Below, piece after piece: positions 1-7,645 of a DNA stretch of 64,000 nucleotides (position 1 is the first letter of the stretch; the number at the start of each line of letters is the position of its first letter). The position numbers and the translations under genes were made by a program. The notes beneath the pieces were generated by a model that was given only the letters and a program-made list of their open reading frames with translations, searched no databases and had not been told where the DNA came from. Source of the DNA: Amazonocrinis nigriterrae CENA67 (GTDB lineage: Bacteria > Cyanobacteriota > Cyanobacteriia > Cyanobacteriales > Nostocaceae); NCBI RefSeq assembly GCF_016056305.1, contig NZ_JAECZC010000026.1:11104-75103 (forward strand), in the 5' to 3' direction.

Positions 1-53
1 TCCCAATTCCCAATTCCCCATGCCCAATTCCATTTGCCGGAGATTAGGATTTC

Positions 54-1313
54 ATGAAAGAGTTGGCGATATTCCTATCTAAGTCTTTGCTGGGTTGGCT
101 GGCTATTCAGGCGTGTATTACACTGATGTTTTTGTTGTATGTGCGATCGCGTCCCAAAACTATATTACCCGACGAACAGTTACCGAAAACGGCGGTGATT
201 CTTTGTCTACGTGGAGCCGACCCATTTTTACCCAATTGTTTGCAGGCACTATTAAAGCAAAACTACCCACACTACGATTTAAAGCTAATTATTGATAGTC
301 AAGAAGATCCTGCTTGGCAAATAGCCAGCGAGACTATCAATGAACTAAAAGCAACCAATGTCCAAATCAACCATTTGAGGATAATACGCCACAACTGTAG
401 TCTCAAATGTAGTTCTTTAATACAAGCTGTTTCCGACTTGGATGATTCTTATCAGGTAGTTGCTTTAGTAGATGCTGATACAATAGTCCATCCTAATTGG
501 CTACGCGAATTAGTTAGTCCTTTAACTAATCCCAAAGTTGGGGCGACAACGGGTAATCGTTGGTATGTACCAACAGGTAGTTATTGGGGGTCTTTAGTAC
601 GGTATGCAGGTAATGTTGCTACAGTCGTGCAGATGTACTTATTCGGCATTCCTTGGGGTGGAACTTTAGCAGTTAAAAAAGAAGTGCTTCACCAAACAGG
701 ACTGCTAGATATGTGGGGACAAGCTTTCGGCGAAGATATGATGATGCACAACATCCTGAAAAAACATGGGATGCAGGTCAAGTTGGTGCCTTCTTTGATT
801 ATGCTAAATCGTGAAGAATGCGATTTGCTTGGCTTTATAGACTCTCTCAAACGCCAAATATTTTATTCTCGACTGTATCATCCCCGTTGGCTAGCTTTAG
901 TTAGTGAAGCGATTTCTAGCATCCTCTTTCCGACAGCAGTTATAGTATTGTTTTTCTTGTCGTTGGGAGATGCACTATGGGAAGCTGCGGCTTTATTGTT
1001 GAGGAGTTACAGCATCTATACTCTGGGATTATTCTTGATCATGCTCATCGTGGAGTATGGAATACAGCCAGTAATTCGCTCTCAAGGTCAGCTAGTCACA
1101 AAATTATCAGCGACTACGATAGTGAGAATGTTGCTAGCAATTCCCTTAACACAGTGGGTATATGGGTTAGCAATGCTATCATCTTTTTGGATGTCAACAG
1201 TTAAATGGCGTGGTATTGTCTATCGGGTTCAAGGCCCTTGGAACATCCGACTAGTTGAATACCACCCTTATGATTTGTTGGATCAACCTATTGATCACAG
1301 AATTTCTCTTTGA
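54..1313 (+). CDS. Glycosyltransferase family 2 membrane protein (ceramide glucosyltransferase-like)
   Basis: Inverting GT-A glycosyltransferase anchored in the membrane. An N-terminal hydrophobic segment (about residues 8-30) is followed by the nucleotide-sugar fold with a metal-binding DADT near residue 140, a GEDMMMH acidic motif near 226, and a QxxRW-like region (RQIFYSRLYHPRW, about 265). Several membrane segments follow (about 283-380). This arrangement matches processive or ceramide-glucosyltransferase-like GT2 enzymes that use lipid acceptors at the inner membrane. The acceptor is unknown. The ATG follows a GGAGA purine run. A second glycosyltransferase lies 580 bp downstream on the same strand, so the two may act on one glycan or glycolipid, which is inference. 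Confidence 0.88.
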   Translation: MKELAIFLSKSLLGWLAIQACITLMFLLYVRSRPKTILPDEQLPKTAVILCLRGADPFLPNCLQALLKQNYPHYDLKLIIDSQEDPAWQIASETINELKATNVQINHLRIIRHNCSLKCSSLIQAVSDLDDSYQVVALVDADTIVHPNWLRELVSPLTNPKVGATTGNRWYVPTGSYWGSLVRYAGNVATVVQMYLFGIPWGGTLAVKKEVLHQTGLLDMWGQAFGEDMMMHNILKKHGMQVKLVPSLIMLNREECDLLGFIDSLKRQIFYSRLYHPRWLALVSEAISSILFPTAVIVLFFLSLGDALWEAAALLLRSYSIYTLGLFLIMLIVEYGIQPVIRSQGQLVTKLSATTIVRMLLAIPLTQWVYGLAMLSSFWMSTVKWRGIVYRVQGPWNIRLVEYHPYDLLDQPIDHRISL

Positions 1314-1893
1314 CGAAAACTAAGGTGTGGGGTACTGATACCATTTCCAAAAATATTTGTAACACATGAATCGGCTGTAGGGGCGTACAGCTGTACGCCT
1401 CTACAGTATCAGGTATTTCGTGAAATGGTATGTTGACTGTCATCAGTCAACTAGATTATATACAGGACTTACGCAAAATTATGAAAAAACGAACCACAAA
1501 GGACACAAAGGACACGAAGGAATAAGAGTTTCAGACAGTTGTTGTGTAAGTTTTATATATATACAACTTTTACATATAAAAATTTATTTTTTTAAGTAAT
1601 TACGTCACAATTTTATATCCCTCAACAAAGGATTTATAAAAATTTATGAAGGGGAATTTATTAAGGGGAATTGCATCTTGAATCAAAACAATAAACGCAC
1701 ACTCTGTTATCTACAATTTAGACCATTTGTCAATGCGTAAGTCTTAAATCCAACTGTATCTTTGGAAAACTGTACGAGGTTTTTTAACCGCCAGCAGTTC
1801 ACAACAGATATAAAAATCAGGATTTTCATGAAAGATTTGCTGCGTAAGTCCTAAATCGCAAACCAGCATTTTCATGAAAGATTTCCTCGAATT
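1314..1893. other. Intergenic region with repeats
   Basis: A 580-bp gap between the two glycosyltransferase genes with no credible ORF. It holds the 94-bp element, a GTTGACTG/CAGTCAAC hairpin (1432-1451), and the inverted pair GGACTTACGCA (1465-1475) and TGCGTAAGTCC (1841-1851). A degenerate copy of the latter is at 1734-1744. The pair could bound a roughly 390-bp non-autonomous element. The same end sequence recurs at 41881-41891. A short direct repeat, TTTTCATGAAAGATTT, lies just before the next gene. Confidence 0.6.
1338..1431. repeat. 94-bp MITE-like element with palindromic core (copy 1)
   Basis: The ends are perfect 10-bp inverted repeats (ATACCATTTC / GAAATGGTAT). The centre, 1375-1406, is a 32-nt near-perfect palindrome built around GGGGCGTACAGCTGTACG. 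The same 94-bp element occurs in the opposite orientation at 61132-61225, and a related core hairpin is at 47675-47706. It has no coding capacity. Confidence 0.85.
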
Positions 1894-3162
1894 ATGAAAA
1901 AACAACCACTTCGCATTGCAATTATGACGGGTGTTTATGCACCTTTTTTATCAGGGGTTGGAGTTGCAGTACATCAACGAGTTCGTTGGTTGTTACAACA
2001 GGGACATGAAGTTTTTCTAATTCACCCAGAAATTAATGATAAATTTCCCATAGAAGTACGCGATCGCCCTGTGGCAGGATTGAAAGAGGCTCAGTCTTTT
2101 TCTAACTTTTCTTCTTATGCCTATCCTACAAAGCCTCTAATATTTTACAAGTCTCTCCCTGAACCATTACACTATCGGCATTGGAACGATACTGAGGTAT
2201 TATCGAGTTTTAAACCCGACATTGTGGTAGTTGAAGAAGCACCACAAATGAGAGGTTTCTACTCATGTTTCTTACAAGGTTATGGTCGCCCTGTAGGCAT
2301 AAAATACGCTAAGCAAACCAGTACTCCCATCATCTCGGTATTCCATACAGACATCGTTGCCTATATTCGATATTACTTAGGCGATAAGTTTTTTAACTTG
2401 ATTCGTCCCATCATTCCCATTTTCATCAAACAGTTCAGCGAGGCTTATAGTGCTAATTATTTTCCCTCCCAAGAACTGCTTGCTAAGTACAAGAGCATGA
2501 AATCTCAACGTAGTGAATACCTACCCTATCAAGGAATTGATTGCGAAAGATTTCACCCCCGAAATATTTGTTATAATCCGATTCCTAACGACCATCGACC
2601 CATTCTCCTGTTCGTCGGACGAGTGAGTGCAGAAAAGAATGTCACCCAACTGCTAGAGATATTTCCCATCATTGCTGCTAAAATTCCAGACGTTCATCTA
2701 GTGATTGTTGGTAGCGGTGCCAAACAGGAAGAACTTCGTCAGCAGTCCCAAAAATTTAAATCCAACATTACCATTTGGGGTGAATCTCACGGCACAGAAC
2801 TTTTGGGTTGGTTTGCTAGAGCAGATGTATTTGTGAACCCCTCTGTCACTGAGAACTTCTGTACAACCAACATGGAAGCTTTAGCATCTGGAACCCCTGT
2901 TGTTGCAGCCAATGCTGGCGGAAACCCAGAGCAAGTTATTCCACTTATCAATGGATTATTAGCTGAACCCAACAATTCAACAGACTTTGCTCAAAAGGTG
3001 ATTGCAATTCTAGAAAATCCTGACTTGAAAGCAGATTTGTCTAGGCAGGCTCGCCCCTCGGTATTAGAATTCGATTGGTCAGCATGTATGGAAAAATTTG
3101 AGGACAAACTCTACCAACTTGTGGAAGCAGGAGAGCAGGTAGATTTAGTAACAGCTGAGTAG
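1894..3162 (+). CDS. Glycosyltransferase family 4 (GT-B fold)
   Basis: Retaining GT-B glycosyltransferase of the family-4 type. The N-terminal half starts IAIMTGVYAPFLSGVGVAV, the usual glycine-rich acceptor-side loop. The C-terminal half has the nucleotide-sugar site: LFVGRVSAEKN near residue 248 and the E-x7-E motif ENFCTTNME near 325-333, followed by GTPVVAANAGGNPE. The length of 422 residues is normal. No signal peptide or membrane segment is apparent, so it should act on the cytoplasmic face. The donor and acceptor cannot be inferred. It sits on the same strand as the upstream GT2 but is separated by a repeat-filled gap, so co-transcription is doubtful. Confidence 0.88.
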   Translation: MKKQPLRIAIMTGVYAPFLSGVGVAVHQRVRWLLQQGHEVFLIHPEINDKFPIEVRDRPVAGLKEAQSFSNFSSYAYPTKPLIFYKSLPEPLHYRHWNDTEVLSSFKPDIVVVEEAPQMRGFYSCFLQGYGRPVGIKYAKQTSTPIISVFHTDIVAYIRYYLGDKFFNLIRPIIPIFIKQFSEAYSANYFPSQELLAKYKSMKSQRSEYLPYQGIDCERFHPRNICYNPIPNDHRPILLFVGRVSAEKNVTQLLEIFPIIAAKIPDVHLVIVGSGAKQEELRQQSQKFKSNITIWGESHGTELLGWFARADVFVNPSVTENFCTTNMEALASGTPVVAANAGGNPEQVIPLINGLLAEPNNSTDFAQKVIAILENPDLKADLSRQARPSVLEFDWSACMEKFEDKLYQLVEAGEQVDLVTAE

Positions 3163-3167
3163 CTATT

Positions 3168-3276
3168 GAGCAGGGGAGCAGGGGGAGATGAGGGGGATGA
3201 GGAGGAGAATAACTAATTTCCAATTCCCCATTCCCCATTGCCCCTAATCCCAATTCCCCATTCCCAATTCCCCAAT
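3168..3276. repeat. Low-complexity cyanobacterial repeats (GGGAGCAGGG and TTCCCCAATTCCC types)
   Basis: A GAGCAGGGGAGCAGGGGG run is followed by repeated ATTCCCCA/TCCCAATT units. The same families recur at 1-30, 4541-4735, 5658-5690, 11459-11505 and 61078-61095. Confidence 0.7.
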
Positions 3277-4524
3277 TTAAAAATTGCCTTTGGGTACTTT
3301 TGCAATTTGCTGAGTAAAGTATGTTTCCTGGTGTTTGAGTTGTTTTGCCAGTTCTAAACCTTTTTGAAAGGCTGTTAGTGCTTGAGGATAGTCTTTGCGT
3401 TGTAAATATATTTGCCCGATTTGATCATATGCTTCCATCAAACCGTAGAAATTAGCAGCTTGCTCTTGTGTAACTATCAGAATTTGACTAGTTTGTAAAG
3501 CCTCGTCTATTTGTCCTTGAGAGCGATATAGCGCTATTAACTTTTGCAAAGCTTCACCTGCACGAGTAAACTGCTGCAATTGCCAAGCTGTGGTGTAGGC
3601 TTCTTGATAATTGTTAAAAGCTTCTGATAGTAAACTGGGATTTTCTCGTGCTAGAGTTTGATAATTTGCAGCAATTGTGAGTTTCAATTTTGGTATTTCA
3701 GTCAGATTATTTTCATCAACATCAATTTTTACTAGCTTATCTAGCATATTTATTGCTTGCTGTGGTTGTTTTCCCTGCTCGTAAATATAAGCAAGCTGTT
3801 GTATGTATGCTAGTTCATTGGTGCGATCGCCTGCTTGGGTAGCTAAACTCAACAATTCTTCGTAGGTGGTAGCAGCTTTGGGATAATCAAACCAATTTAA
3901 ATGCAGTTGACCAATAATGTTGAGGGTTTGTACTACTGCTGTTGTATCTTGTTGCTGTCGTACTGCTGTCAAAACTTGGTTATAAACTTCTAGGGCAGGT
4001 TTGAGCGATCGCACGTTTTGGTAAGCTTGACCTAGCGATCGCAAAAGTTCCAGGTCAACAGTTTTTGGTGGTACATTTTTTTTGGCAACCTTTTTAGGGG
4101 ATTGTAGTTGTTTTTGAATAGCTTGCAATCGCTGAGTAATGTAGTATATCTCTTGGCGATCGCTTTCATTCCAAGCGTAAGCACCCACCCGTGACAGTGC
4201 TTGCACTTCTGCTAATGAACCTAAAAACCGCCGCAAACGTAGTTCCCGGTTCCAAATTTCAAACGCTGCTACCTTATCTCCTGCTTGCAGTTTCTGTGTA
4301 GCTTGCTGATTCAACTCATCCAGCGCCACCTCCAGGTTTTGCTGTTCTTCAAGAGTTAACTCCCGTTTTTTGCTCAAATTTGGCAGCAGCGGATCGGAGG
4401 TAGTAATTTCTAGCGGGCTAGGAGGAAATTTATCGAGTTCTTCAGGGTTTTTACTCTGTGCTAGAGCCAAAGAACTGCTAAAAAGTATAGCGACAGTTAT
4501 AATAACACTTAAGCGTCGGAGCAT
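3277..4524 (-). CDS. Secreted/periplasmic TPR-repeat protein
   Basis: Tetratricopeptide-repeat protein with a cleavable signal peptide ([20 protein letters not shown], then an ALAQ site). I place the start at 4524. An upstream in-frame ATG at 4671 would add 49 residues encoded by the ATTGGGAATTGGG repeat, which is not credible protein. After a helical linker, helix pairs repeat about every 40 residues (for example [20 protein letters not shown] near the end), typical of a protein-protein interaction scaffold. No enzymatic domain is visible. It converges with the upstream glycosyltransferase, and the partner is unknown. Confidence 0.75.
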   Translation of the reverse strand: MLRRLSVIITVAILFSSSLALAQSKNPEELDKFPPSPLEITTSDPLLPNLSKKRELTLEEQQNLEVALDELNQQATQKLQAGDKVAAFEIWNRELRLRRFLGSLAEVQALSRVGAYAWNESDRQEIYYITQRLQAIQKQLQSPKKVAKKNVPPKTVDLELLRSLGQAYQNVRSLKPALEVYNQVLTAVRQQQDTTAVVQTLNIIGQLHLNWFDYPKAATTYEELLSLATQAGDRTNELAYIQQLAYIYEQGKQPQQAINMLDKLVKIDVDENNLTEIPKLKLTIAANYQTLARENPSLLSEAFNNYQEAYTTAWQLQQFTRAGEALQKLIALYRSQGQIDEALQTSQILIVTQEQAANFYGLMEAYDQIGQIYLQRKDYPQALTAFQKGLELAKQLKHQETYFTQQIAKVPKGNF

Positions 4525-4540
4525 TGGTACTTTACCTATA

Positions 4541-4735
4541 TCGGGAATTGGGCATTGGGAATTGGGAATTGGAAATTGGGAATCGGGAATCGGGAATCGG
4601 GCATTTCCCTTATCCCCCTTATTCCCATTCCCCAGTCTTCTCTCCCAACTGTGCCATTTGGTGTGACGCATAAAATATTCATAATTATCCCCATTCCCAA
4701 TTCCCGATTCCCTATTACCATTCCCAAGCTTTACA
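4541..4735. repeat. GGGAATTGGG-type tandem short repeats
   Basis: Degenerate 7-10-bp units of the ATTGGGAATT type on both strands, filling the divergent region between the TPR gene and the CpcT gene. They artificially extend open frames in both directions, so the starts of both neighbours must be set inside their conserved sequence. Confidence 0.7.
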
Positions 4736-4778
4736 ATACTTCCAGATAATATTCAAGCAACTGGTTGATCATCTTTAA

Positions 4779-5381
4779 ATGACTCATTCTACAGATATTG
4801 CCACTTTAGCTCGCTGGATGGCAGCAGATTTTAGCAATCAAGAACAAGCTTTTGAAAATCCGCCTTTTTTTGCCCACATTCGTGTGTGTATCCGTCCTCT
4901 TCCTTTAGAACTGTTCTCTGGAATGAGCTTGTTTCTCGAACAAGCTTATGACTATATGCTTACTCAACCGTACCGGATGCGCGTCATGCACTTGATTGAG
5001 ACAGAAAACAACATTGTCATTGAACACTACAATGTTAAGGAAGAACAAAAGTTTTACGGTGCATCCCGCGACCTCGAACGACTGAAAACCTTAACTATTG
5101 ACCAACTGGAGAAAATGCCAGGTTGTAACATGGTTGTAGAGTGGACAGGCAGTAGCTTTAAAGGCAGGGTTGAACCTGGTAAAGGCTGCATTGTGGTTCG
5201 CAACGGTAAAAACACCTATCTTGATAATGAATTTGAGATTGACGCTGAGAAATTTCTCAGTCTTGATCGGGGAAGAGATCTAGAAAGTGATGAGCGTTTA
5301 TGGGGTTCTATTGCAGGGCCATTTCATTTTCTGCGTTGGCACAGTTTTGCCGACGAGGTGATAGTCACTTCTGAGTCTTGA
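4779..5381 (+). CDS. cpcT: CpcT/CpeT-family phycobiliprotein chromophore lyase
   Basis: Attaches a bilin to a cysteine of a phycobiliprotein beta subunit (Cys-153 type site) during phycobilisome assembly. The whole 200-residue protein is the CpeT/CpcT domain. Recognisable stretches are LARWMAADFSNQEQAFENPP at the N-terminus, the LFLEQAYDYMLTQPYRMRV core, GCNMVVEWTGSSFKGRVEPG, and the C-terminal GPFHFLRW. The length matches the family (about 195-205). It stands alone, not in a phycobiliprotein operon. The family assignment is firm, but the choice between CpcT and CpeT specificity is not. Confidence 0.9.
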   Translation: MTHSTDIATLARWMAADFSNQEQAFENPPFFAHIRVCIRPLPLELFSGMSLFLEQAYDYMLTQPYRMRVMHLIETENNIVIEHYNVKEEQKFYGASRDLERLKTLTIDQLEKMPGCNMVVEWTGSSFKGRVEPGKGCIVVRNGKNTYLDNEFEIDAEKFLSLDRGRDLESDERLWGSIAGPFHFLRWHSFADEVIVTSES

Positions 5382-6505
5382 GTAGGCAGGGAAAAGTTCC
5401 CACGAGGTTTCCCACCAAAAGAAACTGCACTGCGCCTGATGCTAAACCCCCACTTGACCAAAGTGGGGATTGTTAAATCCTGGCTTTAGGGAAGTGGGAA
5501 GTAGAGTAAAACGAAAAATTTGATGTTTTTGGCTTTGTTCGAGGTTGATTGTACCTCAAATCAAAATTATTGATACTTTTTAAACAATCTCTTAAAAGAC
5601 GACTGGGTTTAGGGAGTGATACTATTTCACTAAATTAATGATACAAATAATTTCTCCTCTGCTCCTCTGTTACCCCTAATCCCCACTCCCTCCGGTCGTG
5701 GGGGCCCCGAGTTCCCCTGCCCCTCTGCTTGCACGGCAGTTGCTCGACTTGGGGAGCCACTGCGTTGGGCGGCTATGCCGACTTGAAGCACGTGGCGTGA
5801 CACCCCAAGACCGCACTGCCTCCTAAATGTATCAACTTTAAAGTGAAACGGTATGAGGTTCATCAAATTCACTTCAACAATTAACCACTTCCTCTCACGT
5901 TTTACCATTAGTTAAAACTGGAGTAGTTGCAGTTACAGCTAAAATTAAAACTTTTAAGATTTAAAAATCTCATCTTTAAATTTATATCAAGTTCTAACGC
6001 TCAGAAGAAGCTTCCGTGAAGAGTTTTGGTGTTGCTTATGCCGTTAATTCATAATCTTTAGTTCTGAGCTAAGTTCAAGCAAATTGACACAAAAAATGTA
6101 ATGTAAAATACAGTTTTTTAGAAAAAAATCTGGTTTTTGAATTCACTACCTGAGAGCGATCGCAAAAATTTTCGGTCTACTAACCGTCAACTTTGTTTAT
6201 ATAGTTTCTCTCACCTCTCAACTTGCACATTTTCAAACCCTTATACAGTAAAGCTTTTATAAATATCGTCAAAATGTGCTTATTTCATAGTAATATTACG
6301 AGCATCATTAGAGCTAATTTGTAAACTCAAGTAAAATACTTACCTTGTAAGGGTTTCAGGAATTTGAGTTAATACAGCACTTATTCGCTGAAACTTAAAC
6401 CTAGTAATGAGTTGAGTCTCCTTAAGATTTTCTTTACGAATCAGCTCTTAGTCTGATTATTGACTATATAAGAATGGCACTAAGAAAAGCCGAAACACTT
6501 GCCGT
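5382..6505. other. Repeat-rich intergenic region
   Basis: About 1.1 kb without a supported gene. A hairpin CCCCACTT/AAGTGGGG (5448-5468) lies 67 bp after the lyase stop and may terminate it or be an old IS200/IS605-type end. It is followed by the MITE at 5619-5854, AT-rich sequence, and GCGATCGCAAAAATTTTCGG (6154-6173), a motif that recurs at 41457-41476. The interval 6440-6500 probably contains the outer end of the IS4-type element. Confidence 0.55.
5619..5854. repeat. 236-bp MITE-like element with long terminal inverted repeats
   Basis: The left end begins ATACTATTTCACT and runs to TGATACA. The right end is TGTATCA through AAGTGAAACGGTAT. These are inverted copies over about 27 bp with mismatches. 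The interior carries the GGGAGCCACTGCG-type cyanobacterial repeat and a CTCCTCTGCTCC run. The same termini bound the element at 61044-61134. Confidence 0.65.
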
Positions 6506-7541
6506 TTAAGCAGTCTGCAATTGTTTACGTAATTCTTGCCTCTTCTGGTTCAATCTGGGGTAAGCTTTGGGGCGACGTTTGGTAGCTCGTGGTTCGTTTC
6601 TAGCGGGGCGATGTCTGATGACAAGCCGCTTCGCGTCTACGGGAATCACCTTGTGAACGATAATTTTAAGCAAAGTGCAGTAAAGTCTAAGGCGTTTTTT
6701 AGAGCCAGCAGCCTCTAATTTTGGAAGAAAGTTAATTAAATGATGGCGAGTAGCAAGCGCGCGATAAACGATTTGGAGGAGTATTGTAAGTAGTCCCAGC
6801 TGTCCACATTAAACTCCTCAGTAAATTGTAAGCAAGTAAATAAACATGAATTTCTTTGCGTACCATTGAAGGAGTTTTACATCTTAAAACATCCATACCC
6901 AAAGTAGTTTTCAAATGTTTTAGATCGAGTTCAATCTGCCAACGTTGATAGTAAAGCCAAACTATTTTTAAGCGAGGGTAGATTTCTTGATCTAATAAAG
7001 TCGTGATTAAGCTAATTCTGCTAGTCCGAAAACCAGGAATCTCAATATAGTAGTAAATTTCTCGTACAGTTATAGAGTCAGGTAGAGTGTCAAATTCATC
7101 TTTATTTAATCCCTTTGGGCATCTTTGAGGTTTATTCCAAGTAACAAGTTTGTCAGAATCTCCGAAAATTTTACCTTTTCGCATGGTTGTTGTGCGCGCT
7201 TGGTGCTTACGAAATACAGCATCGCAATCATTTTTTTTAATAGCAACCATGTCGGCATAGGCACAAAATGCTCTATCCCCTAATAGCACATCATTAGGTT
7301 TGAGAAAACTGTACAATTTCCTTGCTAACTTAATATCATGGGTGTTCAAAACATCTATGCACAAAGCAACAGCGGCTCCTGTCACCAAACTGAATATTAC
7401 ACCAATTTTCGCAATTGGAAAGCCACATCCCTCTTTTTGAGTACTAGGTTGAGGGTATTCTTTTTGATTTTCTTGTGTGTCGGGCATAGAGACAGTTGAA
7501 CCGTCTATTACTTTCACATTTCGATAAACCAGATTCGGGAA
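6506..7541 (-). pseudogene. IS4-family DDE transposase, truncated and frameshifted
   Basis: Remnant of an IS4-type transposase. The main open part (7517-6732) has the first catalytic aspartate in KVIDGSTVSMPD, the second in LLGDRAFCAYAD, and the IS4 Y-x2-R-x3-E-x6-K signature in YQRWQIELDLKHLKTTLGMD. A frameshift around 6740-6765 shifts the last part into another frame. That part continues RHHLINFLPKLEAAGSKKR and RHRPARNEPRATKRRPK and ends ELRKQLQTA followed by a stop at 6506. The N-terminal third is missing: upstream of about 7541 the frame meets a stop codon. The element cannot encode an active transposase. Confidence 0.85.
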
Positions 7542-7560
7542 TTTCTAAATTTTGAACTTG

Positions 7561-7626
7561 GGTAAAAGTTTTACCGTCAGTTTCAAGCGCGAAAGAATCC
7601 CCAACTAAAGCCGAAGGCTTAGTTGG
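7561..7626 (-). terminator. Two hairpins downstream of the RiPP exporter operon
   Basis: GGTAAAAGTTTTACC (7561-7575) is a perfect palindrome. The sequence 7601-7626 folds into a stem CCAACTAA/TTAGTTGG with an inner GCC-TTC-GGC on the minus-strand transcript. Both lie just after the stop of the last ABC gene. There is no long U tract, so this is either a terminator or the structured end of a lost mobile element. Confidence 0.4.
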
Positions 7627-7645
7627 TGGTGCGTTCAAGCAGTAG

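Noticed and set aside
5630-5908. 92-codon minus-strand open frame
   Set aside because: It lies almost wholly within the 236-bp inverted-repeat element and translates repeat sequence with no family features.
6536-6718. 60-codon plus-strand open frame
   Set aside because: Antisense to the C-terminal part of the IS4 transposase remnant, whose minus-strand translation is clearly homologous.
7518-7638. Minus-strand frame LNAPPTKPSALVGDSFALET just after the last ABC gene
   Set aside because: It superficially resembles the start of a phage tail-type protein, but it overlaps two hairpins and the IS remnant and has no continuation, so no gene is called.
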